A DNA stretch of 12,761 bases from Verrucomicrobiota bacterium (GTDB lineage: Bacteria > Verrucomicrobiota > Lentisphaeria > Oligosphaerales > Oligosphaeraceae): the NCBI GenBank assembly GCA_022709995.1, contig JAKLHU010000016.1, positions 1 to 12,761 of the forward strand. Direction: 5' to 3'. How positions within the stretch are numbered: position 1 is the stretch's first letter; every line of letters begins with the position of its first letter. Under the pieces are notes generated by a model that saw nothing but the letters and a program-made list of their open reading frames with translations, made no database searches and was not told the DNA's origin. The translations under genes were made by a program, and so were the position numbers. This document shows positions 6,117 through 11,477 of this stretch, one piece after another.

Positions 6117-6180
6117 GGGTCCACCATACTCTGGATGTCCTCCTTCGGGAAGCTCCTGTCTGCGGTGTGGACCCTTTTTT
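6117..6180 (+). ncRNA. Candidate small RNA 2 with end-to-end stem and T6 terminator
   Basis: GGGTCCAC (6117-6124) pairs perfectly with GTGGACCC (6167-6174) and is followed by six T (6175-6180). The loop region contains GGATGTCC, a TTCG loop on a 3-bp TCC/GGA stem, and CCTG. The order is the same as in unit 1 (GGATRTCC, tetraloop, CCTG, closing stem, T6, ATT), so the two look like diverged members of one family. It includes UCCUCCUU, complementary to a Shine-Dalgarno sequence. The T tract overlaps the stop codon of the convergent minus-strand fragment, so it could additionally serve as that region's boundary. Read on the minus strand it offers only an 18-codon frame. Confidence 0.55.
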
Positions 6181-6664
6181 ATTTGTGCAACCTTACGTGA
6201 TGCAACTGGCATGCCTGGGGCCCGGGGCCTTTAAGCCGATGGACAATAAATTGCACTCCACGCACCTTACCGTCGATTTTCACCTTCGCTGCGATACCGA
6301 ATGTCGCCCCGACGTGCGGTTTGGTATTCGGCAAAAGTTCAACCTTGCCGTTCCTCAAGACCTCTCCCAAGGCTTTAGAGTCACAGAGCAAAGCCTCTTT
6401 CATTGGGCCTGAATACATCTTCATCGAGTGGCGCATCCCAGCCGATGTGACTATTATCTCCCCAACAGCCTTATTCTTGAAGTCTACACCCTCGTGCTGC
6501 GTCAGCGCGTATTGGACTTTTCCACCCAGCTTCAAGCCCCTCCACCCTTCTGGCAGCGAGGCGGTTGATACGCTCGCCATCTTCCCATAATCAAAGCGGC
6601 CGTCGGCCTTGCGGGGCTGGCCGTCGTAAAAGGCGCTTACTTGGCCGCGCCCCGGCGCCGCCAA
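6179..6664 (-). pseudogene. Phage head-morphogenesis protein C-terminal part with nuclease-like domain
   Basis: A frame of up to 161 residues with only a TTG available as start (6664), overlapping the end of the preceding portal-like gene by 28 bases. It probably lacks its true 5' part. It begins with FYDGQPRKADGRFDYGK, similar in style to the 'QPR(D/K)xxGRF' linkers of phage head proteins. From about residue 65 it reads GEIIVTSAGMRHSM, KEALLCDSKALGEVL, VKIDGKVRGVQFIVHRLKG and ends LHHVRLHK. That pattern (T-x-x-G-x-x-H-S near the start, I-D-G-K, closing HH) resembles the polyvalent-protein-associated BECR-type nuclease domains found at the C-terminus of Mu-F-like proteins. The fold call is from pattern memory only. 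Its position between portal and gpI remnants agrees with Mu gene 30. Confidence 0.45.
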
Positions 6665-7044
6665 AAACCGACCGGCAGGGCGCCGTTGAGAAAGCCAGCC
6701 AGAAGTGCACCCTGCAGCGCATCCTCGAAGGCGCGCGCGTCAAACTGGTCCATCACCCCGGGCAGCGACGCCAGAAAGGCCGGCCCGCGCTCCCGGAACT
6801 TCGCGACCAGCGCCGGGTCCGCGGGGTCCAAGTCGCCGAATGACTTCCGGATGGCGGCGTCGATGGGAAGGCGCCACGCCGCCAGAGCGTCCTCGTCCAC
6901 CATCCGGCCGAGGGTCGCCCGAATCAGCCGGTCGCCGGCAGCCGACACCCTGCGGCCCTCGTCCGTCATGGCCGTCTGGCCGTCTTCATCGTCGTCAATG
7001 TCCTCGTCGCCGGCCTTCTTGCCGGCCGGCGAGGGATCGCCCAT
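6637..7044 (-). pseudogene. Mu gp29-like portal protein, C-terminal fragment
   Basis: 135 residues from the ATG at 7044 to TAA at 6637. The first 30 are an acidic linker (GDEDIDDDEDGQ). The rest is helical: DRLIRATLGRMVDEDALAAW, then PIDAAIRKSFGDLDPADPAL, and FEDALQGALLAGFLNGAL near the end. Two repeated helical segments ending in 'L-x-x-A-x-x-A-G' are typical of the C-terminus of DUF935/gp29 portals, which are normally near 500 residues. The upstream part is gone: a terminator hairpin directly precedes the ATG. The following frame overlaps it, and the order portal, head morphogenesis, protease matches Mu. The identification leans on this order. Confidence 0.45.
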
Positions 7045-7047
7045 GAC

Positions 7048-7090
7048 AAAAAAAGCCCCCGGCTGGCTTCGCGCTCAGCGGGGGGGCTTT
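7048..7090 (-). terminator. Strong intrinsic terminator, probably of the tRNA transcript
   Basis: Arms AAAGCCCCC (7052-7060) and GGGGGCTTT (7082-7090) with an inner GCTG/CAGC stem; on the minus strand it ends in seven T (7054-7048). The nearest upstream minus-strand genes are the tRNAs at 7258-7505. On the plus strand it would have only three T, so it is weaker that way. Confidence 0.75.
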
Positions 7091-7098
7091 CTGTAAAC

Positions 7099-7182
7099 AA
7101 GGAGGTAAATTAAATGCGACAATGCCGTTTGGGACGGCATGTTTATTGTCCAACTTTTGCTGCCGGTGGCGAGTTATCTTGA
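7099..7182 (+). other. Ribosome site and hairpin with only a 22-codon frame
   Basis: AAGGAGGT (7099-7106) is 7 bases from an ATG at 7114, ideal for translation, but the frame ends after 22 codons (stop 7180-7182) and encodes a basic, cysteine-containing peptide of no recognised type. Its first codons overlap a hairpin: ATGCCGT (7122-7128) and ACGGCAT (7134-7140), with outer GACA/TGTC complementarity. It could be a leader peptide, or the 5' stump of a gene lost when the phage block decayed. Confidence 0.25.
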
Positions 7183-7216
7183 CACGCTTTGACAACCGCC
7201 AAAACTCACTTATAGG
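7179..7216 (+). promoter_or_regulatory. Double -35 promoter pointing into antisense of tRNA-Leu
   Basis: Two TTGACA copies (7179-7184 and 7189-7194); the second is 16 bases from TATAGG (7211-7216). The predicted start near 7223 would give RNA antisense to tRNA-Leu. The 16-base geometry equals that of the two small-RNA promoters. No gene on the plus strand follows. Confidence 0.4.
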
Positions 7217-7257
7217 CACAAATCGCGTCTCGCGGCGGGCTAGAGTTATCCAATTCC

Positions 7258-7344
<87 letters not shown>

Positions 7345-7431
7345 CTCTGAATCGTTATTCAAAACACATCATACTTTACCCGCATTTCCGCCGTTTACAA
7401 ACCGCCATGCCGCCTATTTGCGGCAAAAAAC

Positions 7432-7505
7432 TGGCAACCCCGCCAGGATTCGAACCTAGACTAAGTGGACCAAAACCACTTGTGCTGCCATTACACCACG
7501 GGGTT
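7432..7505 (-). tRNA. tRNA-Gln (anticodon TTG)
   Basis: A 74-base cloverleaf with encoded CCA (7434-7432). Acceptor AACCCCG pairs with CGGGGTT; TGTAATGGCAGCAC forms the D arm; anticodon stem AGTGG/CCACT holds loop TTTTGGT, giving TTG, which reads CAA and CAG. The T arm has GGTTCGAATCC. The A1-U72 pair and G73 discriminator suit glutamine identity. Confidence 0.96.
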
Positions 7506-7522
7506 CCCGCAAAAACGACTTT

Positions 7523-7550
7523 AATATAGTTTCCCGGGCTGGCTTTTCCA
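7523..7550 (-). promoter_or_regulatory. Possible promoter of the tRNA pair
   Basis: On the minus strand TGGAAA (7550-7545), a 16-base spacer and TATATT (7528-7523) lie about 18 bases before the tRNA-Gln 5' end, with a GC-rich discriminator after it. The -35 match is weak (three of six). Confidence 0.35.
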
Positions 7551-7580
7551 CTGCGGGCAGAGGATTTTCCGGCCGCCCCC

Positions 7581-7703
7581 GTAATCGGTCACCCATTGAT
7601 AATGGCGGTCCTTGTGGCCTGGCGCGCCAAGGTGGCGCCTCAGGCCCTGAGGCGCTCAAGCGTTGACTCATCTATCGCTCAATTCTCAATCACTGACCGA
7701 TAA
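7581..7703 (+). repeat. Dispersed palindromic repeat, copy B (full length)
   Basis: 123 bases alignable to copy C without a single gap. It contains GGCCTGGCGCGCCAAGGTGG and a hairpin at 7634-7655 (GGCGCCTCAG and its complement, 9 pairs, loop GCC). The outer ends pair as GGTCA/TGACC plus ATTGA/TCAAT with a 3-base mismatch. One frame stays open through the whole repeat and ends at TAA 7701-7703, as in copy C. A 14-base direct repeat (CCGCCCCCGTAATC) occurs at 7573-7586, overlapping the left end, and again at 7705-7718 just past the right end. It sits between the endonuclease gene and the tRNA promoter. Confidence 0.85.
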
Positions 7704-8055
7704 CCCGCCCCCGTAATCCCTCGCTCTTGGATAGCAGCAGGGTTGTCTCCGATAGTCGCGAAGTGACTAAAGCCTCAGCAGAGCCGCCGGGGTCGGTGCA
7801 GCGAACCGGGCAGAGCCCGGCCGCTGCACACCGGGGTAATTCCTCGCCCGGGCAACATAGACGGAAAATCATCGGACGCCGCGGCGATGACCGCCTTATT
7901 CCGAGACCACGTGAGGATGACTCAACTTTTTGCTGTAAGGCGCTGCATCGATGGTTGGCGAGCACAGGCCGAAAGCCCACGTCACCTCTCTCCCGAGCCG
8001 CTTCGGCGTCATTCCTCTGCCGGCGGTGCAGACGCCATGCACGCCCTCCGTCCAT
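7704..8055. other. Gene-poor, hairpin-rich stretch; possible structured RNA
   Basis: No frame on either strand has both a ribosome site and recognisable protein. Instead there is a series of hairpins: 7754-7768 (six pairs including a G-U in plus-strand RNA, loop GAA), 7797-7828 (TGCAGCG/CGCTGCA enclosing CCGGGC-AGA-GCCCGG), 7869-7890 (TCATCG/CGATGA), 7967-7977 (GGC/GCC, loop CGAAA) and 7997-8007 (GCCG/CGGC, loop CTT). I compared it from memory with RNase P RNA, tmRNA, 6S and SRP RNA and found none of their signature motifs. It may be a structured RNA, a longer form of the neighbouring repeat, or unconstrained DNA. Confidence 0.3.
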
Positions 8056-9018
8056 TCACCATACTGATTTTGGCCGGCGCCGTTCGAGTTCGGCCTGCGC
8101 CGCCGGGGGCAGTTCCGGGAAAAAGTCCAGCCCGGTCAGCGCCTCGAGTTCGTCGATGGTGCACAGCGCCTGGTCCAGGCTGGATGGCGCCGGGGCGTCG
8201 TGCCGGAAACGGAAGGCGATAGCCCGCAGGCGCCCGCAACGCTCATCCACCACGATCTTGTAAAAGGACTCAGGAATGGGAATGCCGGACGGCAGTTCGC
8301 GGATCAGTTCCGGATTGTAGACGGGGCCGGCGATGACCCAGATCTCCTGGAAGCGCCCGGTGTAATTGATTGCTTCGCGCAATTCCAATTCGTTCCAGAC
8401 GCCGGCATTGAGGTCGTGGCGCTGCGGCACGATGTTCGACATCAGGAACGTCTCCCGCTGCGCTTCCGGGCCATGACAGCGGCCGAGGCCGAAATTCGGG
8501 GCCAGATGGCCGCGGTCAAAACCGCTGCCGGTGTAATGTTCCGAACTGACTTGGGCGACCGTCCGCAGGTCGGTCATGAATTCCACCGGCCGCGGTCCGG
8601 CCAGGTTGTCCCGGCTGTCGAACAGACGATACGCGACCCAGGCCGGATTGCGGCGCCGTTCATCGTAGCCGACCCAATACGCCCGGTTGCGCAATACCCG
8701 CAAGGCGCCGGCCGCCGGCAGGCCGCCGTACACGGTCGCGTTGCCCGCGCCGACTTCACAGACGACGCCGTCGCCGCGGTAGAGCTGCCAGAAATCAACC
8801 ACCATTTCCAGGAAAGTGGCCTGGTTCTGGCGCCGGACATAATTGCCCCAAAGATGCTTGACCTCGGCCTTGCGTTCGGCCGGCTCGAAACGACGCCAAT
8901 ACCAACCCGCGCCGGCAGCCAACAGCCCCAGCAGCACCGCCAGGCCAAGCCACCGCCATTTCCGGCTCGAGCCACCCGGTTGGCCACGGCGTTTCCCACG
9001 ACTGCTCCGTCCTGACAT
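8056..9018 (-). CDS. DNA/RNA non-specific endonuclease, membrane-anchored
   Basis: 320 residues from the ATG at 9018, preceded by GAGAGGA at 8 bases. It has a basic N-terminus (residues 1-22), then one hydrophobic helix at about 24-40, which fits a signal anchor placing the rest outside the cytoplasm. The catalytic region is that of the NUC1/EndoG/Serratia nuclease family. DRGH is at 168-171 with H171 as general base, then MSNIVPQ at 193-199 and LNAGVWNELE at 203-212, where N204 is the expected magnesium ligand and E212, eight residues on, its partner. All key residues are present, so it is probably active. It degrades single- and double-stranded DNA and RNA, serving nutrient scavenging or defence. 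It is transcribed in the same direction as rpmA, but a terminator separates them. Confidence 0.9.
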   Translation of the reverse strand: MSGRSSRGKRRGQPGGSSRKWRWLGLAVLLGLLAAGAGWYWRRFEPAERKAEVKHLWGNYVRRQNQATFLEMVVDFWQLYRGDGVVCEVGAGNATVYGGLPAAGALRVLRNRAYWVGYDERRRNPAWVAYRLFDSRDNLAGPRPVEFMTDLRTVAQVSSEHYTGSGFDRGHLAPNFGLGRCHGPEAQRETFLMSNIVPQRHDLNAGVWNELELREAINYTGRFQEIWVIAGPVYNPELIRELPSGIPIPESFYKIVVDERCGRLRAIAFRFRHDAPAPSSLDQALCTIDELEALTGLDFFPELPPAAQAELERRRPKSVW

Positions 9019-9060
9019 GCCGCCGTCCTCTCTGGCTCAATCCCGACTTGTCATCCCTGC

Positions 9061-9092
9061 AAAAAGAGACCCCCCAGGGCTGGGAGGTCTCT
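9061..9092 (-). terminator. Terminator of rpmA
   Basis: On the minus strand AGAGACCTCCCAG pairs with the following GGGGGGTCTCT (outer 7 pairs perfect, 9065-9071 with 9086-9092), ending in TTTTT. It lies about 55 bases beyond the rpmA stop. Confidence 0.8.
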
Positions 9093-9147
9093 CGCAATCA
9101 TGCCGGCAGTCCTGGCGTACGGTCGCCGTCACCCGGCAATGGTGCTC

Positions 9148-9429
9148 TCAGGCCTGGGCGGCGGCTTCCGCAACGCATTCAACCGCGGGAATCACGTTGA
9201 TCTTGTTGCGGTTGGTCTGCACAAACTCGACAACGCCGTCGCACAGCGCGAAAATCGTGAAATCACGGCCCAAGCCGACGTTGCGGCCCGGATGGAACTT
9301 CGTTCCGCACTGCCGGACGATGATGCTGCCGGCCGTCACGGTCTGACCGCCGTAGACTTTCACGCCGCGGTATTTCGGATTGCTGTCACGACCGTTGCGG
9401 CTCGATGACTGACCTTTCTTGTGTGCCAT
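9148..9429 (-). CDS. rpmA: Large ribosomal subunit protein bL27
   Basis: 93 residues from ATG 9429, with GGAG upstream. The N-terminus [19 protein letters not shown] is the conserved L27 tail reaching the peptidyl-transferase centre, starting without the cleaved leader seen in Firmicutes. [20 protein letters not shown] and [20 protein letters not shown] complete the family core; the C-terminal 25 residues are variable. Length is normal for the family (85-95). In most bacteria rpmA directly follows rplU (L21); here the upstream 360 bases hold no L21 gene, only a repeat copy. Downstream is a terminator, so this gene is transcribed alone. Very secure identification. Confidence 0.98.
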   Translation of the reverse strand: MAHKKGQSSSRNGRDSNPKYRGVKVYGGQTVTAGSIIVRQCGTKFHPGRNVGLGRDFTIFALCDGVVEFVQTNRNKINVIPAVECVAEAAAQA

Positions 9430-9464
9430 GATGTCACTCCATTTGCCTTATTGGTTACCATCTG

Positions 9465-9480
9465 ATCAATGGACATTGAT
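9465..9480. promoter_or_regulatory. Palindrome in the rpmA leader
   Basis: ATCAATG and CATTGAT form perfect 7-bp arms around GA, 36 bases before the rpmA start codon and in an AT-rich part of the upstream region. It could be an operator or a leader hairpin; no proof. Confidence 0.25.
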
Positions 9481-9558
9481 TCATTGAGAATGAAGCCATT
9501 AAATATAACTTCAAACCAGGACAATGCAATGCCGGACCGCAAAAAACGCGAAATTTTC

Positions 9559-9681
9559 GTAATCGGTCAGCCATTTCGTCTAGCGGCCGTAGTGGCCTGG
9601 CGCGCCAAGGTGGCGCCTCAGGCCCTGAGGCGCCGAGGCGTTGACTCCTCTATCGCTCAGTTATCCATGGCTGACCGCTGA
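9559..9681 (+). repeat. Dispersed palindromic repeat, copy C (full length)
   Basis: 123 bases aligned gaplessly to copy B. The ends carry a perfect 11-bp inverted repeat, CGGTCAGCCAT (9564-9574) and ATGGCTGACCG (9667-9677). Inside is a perfect 10-bp hairpin, GGCGCCTCAG and CTGAGGCGCC with loop GCC (9612-9634). One frame is open throughout and stops at TGA 9679-9681; it begins VIGQPFRLAAVVAWRAKVAP. The copy occupies the gap between pdxT (ending at 9797) and rpmA; nothing else is evident in 9430-9796. Confidence 0.87.
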
Positions 9682-9796
9682 CAAATTTTCCCCTTCCGGC
9701 ATCGACGCCGTGACCGGATCCGTCATTTCGGGCGGGTTCGGAGCCGGCGTGTCCACCCACCCAACCCCGGCCGGCAACCGAGTGAACTCGGCCCGG

Positions 9797-10384
9797 TCAG
9801 GCCGCGTTCCCGGCGGCCCGGCCGGCAACCGTGCGCAAGAAATAATCATGCACCCGCAAATCGCTGCTGAGTTCCGGATGGAAGGCCGTGCACAGCATGG
9901 CGTCCTGGCGGGCGGCCACGATGTGACCGTCAACGACCGCCAGGATCTGGGCCTGGGGGCCGACGGCGCTGATGTAGGGCGCCCTGATGAAAATCATCGG
10001 AATCACCCCAATGCCGGCAAATTCGGCCTGAGTGCTGAAACTGCCGAGCTGCCGACCGTAGGCATTGCGCCGGACGGTGATGTCCATCACCTCGAAATAT
10101 GTTTTCTCCTGATTGTCGGCGCGGGCCGCCAGCAGAATCAGTCCGGCGCAGGTGCTGAAGACCGGCATCCCGCCCTGAATCATGGTTTTCAGCGGAGCAA
10201 ACATGTCCAGTTCGCGCAGCAGCTTTCCCATGACCGTGCTCTCGCCACCCGGCAGGACCAGACCGTCCAGATCCGGCGTGATGTCAGCCCGCTGGCGCAA
10301 TTCGACGCCAGTCACACCTAATCGCGACAACGAGGACAAATGCTCGGCAAACGCCCCCTGCAGAGCCAGAACGCCAATCTTCAT
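9797..10384 (-). CDS. pdxT: Pyridoxal 5'-phosphate synthase, glutaminase subunit PdxT
   Basis: 195 residues, the normal length for the family. It hydrolyses glutamine and channels ammonia to PdxS for pyridoxal phosphate synthesis (DXP-independent pathway). The class I triad is visible: nucleophile C79 in FSTCAG, and H169 and E171 in AFHPEL. MKIGVLALQGAFAEH at the start and LVLPGGEST (42-50, oxyanion region) are diagnostic. It follows pdxS with 3 bases between stop and start, so the two are co-translated from one transcript. The C-terminal tail (TVAGRAAGNAA) is low complexity. A 15-base stretch in its 3' end (CCCGGCCGGCAACCG) recurs 50 bases beyond the stop, a sign of local duplication. Confidence 0.97.
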   Translation of the reverse strand: MKIGVLALQGAFAEHLSSLSRLGVTGVELRQRADITPDLDGLVLPGGESTVMGKLLRELDMFAPLKTMIQGGMPVFSTCAGLILLAARADNQEKTYFEVMDITVRRNAYGRQLGSFSTQAEFAGIGVIPMIFIRAPYISAVGPQAQILAVVDGHIVAARQDAMLCTAFHPELSSDLRVHDYFLRTVAGRAAGNAA

Positions 10385-10387
10385 CGG

Positions 10388-11260
10388 TTATTTACCCCTC
10401 TCCGCCATCAGCAGCGCGATTTCCTGTTCGTTGATGCCGACCATGGCTTCGCCGAGGTCTTCGGACAACTCGGCCAGCATCTTCGGGTCACGGTAATTGG
10501 TGACGGCCTTGACAATCGCCGCCGCCCGCTTGGCCGGGTTGCCCGACTTGAAGATGCCGGAGCCGACGAAGACGCCCTCGGCGCCCAGGAGCATCATCAG
10601 CGCCGCGTCGGCGGGCGTCGCAATGCCGCCGGCGGCGAAGTTCACCACCGGCAATTTGCCGTTGTCGTGCACGTACTTGACCAGGTCGTAGTCGCAACGA
10701 TGTTCCTTCGCGGCCTGGTATAGCTCGTCGTCACGCATGCTCTGCAAACGACGCATCTCACTCATGATCAAACGCATATGACGAACCGCCTGAATCACGT
10801 CGCCGGTCCCCGGCTCGCCTTTCGTGCGGATCATCGACGCTCCTTCGCTGATCCGGCGCAGGGCCTCGCCCAAATCCTTGGCGCCGCACACGAACGGTAC
10901 GTCAAAGCACGTCTTGTCAATATGATAGGTATCATCCGCCGGCGACAAGACTTCGCTCTCGTCGATATAGTCGATTTCAATCGCCTGCAGAATCTGGGCC
11001 TCGGCGATGTGACCGATCCTGACTTTCGCCATCACGGGAATCGACACCGCCTTCTGGATGCCGCGAATCATGGTCGGGTCGCTCATGCGCGAAACGCCCC
11101 CCGCGGCCCGGATGTCGGCCGGAATCCGCTCCAGAGCCATCACCGCGCACGCCCCGGCCGCTTCCGCGATTTTGGCCTGCTCCGGCGAGCTGACATCCAT
11201 GATGACGCCGCCCTTCAGCATCTGGGCGAGATTCTTGTTGAGTTCATAACGGTCTGACAT
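10388..11260 (-). CDS. pdxS: Pyridoxal 5'-phosphate synthase, synthase subunit PdxS
   Basis: 290 residues from the ATG at 11260, with AAGG upstream. The open frame continues to 11389, but the added 43 residues are not family-like and cross the promoter, so I reject that start. It makes pyridoxal phosphate from ribose 5-phosphate, glyceraldehyde 3-phosphate and PdxT-derived ammonia. Key residues are present: D22 in [11 protein letters not shown], Schiff-base K79 in [10 protein letters not shown], and K147 in [26 protein letters not shown] and FVGSGIFKS form the phosphate site. Family members form double hexameric rings with PdxT docked outside. It heads the pdxS-pdxT operon, divergent from pdxR, with a leader of about 130 bases. 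Confidence 0.98.
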   Translation of the reverse strand: MSDRYELNKNLAQMLKGGVIMDVSSPEQAKIAEAAGACAVMALERIPADIRAAGGVSRMSDPTMIRGIQKAVSIPVMAKVRIGHIAEAQILQAIEIDYIDESEVLSPADDTYHIDKTCFDVPFVCGAKDLGEALRRISEGASMIRTKGEPGTGDVIQAVRHMRLIMSEMRRLQSMRDDELYQAAKEHRCDYDLVKYVHDNGKLPVVNFAAGGIATPADAALMMLLGAEGVFVGSGIFKSGNPAKRAAAIVKAVTNYRDPKMLAELSEDLGEAMVGINEQEIALLMAERGK

Positions 11261-11377
11261 GGTTCTTGCCTTTCTGTTCTTTTCGTCGCTTCGCTGCCAA
11301 AATCCGCACACTTCCGCTTCACACCTGGACATCCTTCCCGGAAAGACTGCCGGCGGCGGCAAAAAACGCCACGCCGC

Positions 11378-11455
11378 TTGATTCCACACCTGAATGTCAT
11401 TATTATAATATGGCTGCTGTTGGCATTATTGCAATAGCTGTTTTTGCTGTTTTTT
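11378..11455. promoter_or_regulatory. Divergent pdxS/pdxR promoter region
   Basis: For pdxS (minus): TTGCAA at 11433-11428 and TATTAT at 11409-11404, spacer 18. For pdxR (plus): TTGATT at 11378-11383 and TATAAT at 11403-11408, spacer 19. The two -10 boxes overlap, so the promoters exclude each other. A tandem direct repeat, GCTGTTTTT at 11436-11444 and again from 11445, lies beside the pdxS -35. MocR-type PdxR proteins are known to bind direct repeats, so this is the best operator candidate. Confidence 0.45.
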
Positions 11456-11477
11456 TCAATGCCAGTGAGGTGGAAGC

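Noticed and set aside
6005..6174. Integron attC-like recombination sites
   Set aside because: The two hairpins lack the RYYYAAC and GTTRRRY core sites, and no integrase of that type is present.
5940..6212. 90-codon minus-strand frame across the small-RNA pair
   Set aside because: No recognisable protein and no ribosome site; it is explained by the two structured units.
7410..7430. GCCGC/GCGGC hairpin next to an A run, between the tRNAs
   Set aside because: The T tract lies before the hairpin on the minus strand and there is no T tract after it on the plus strand, so it is not a terminator either way.
8200..9015. 271-codon plus-strand open frame opposite the endonuclease gene
   Set aside because: The minus strand has the DRGH nuclease motif, a ribosome site and a membrane anchor; the plus frame has none.
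11261..11389. N-terminal extension of PdxS
   Set aside because: Not family-like, overlaps the promoter, and the ATG at 11260 gives the normal PdxS start.
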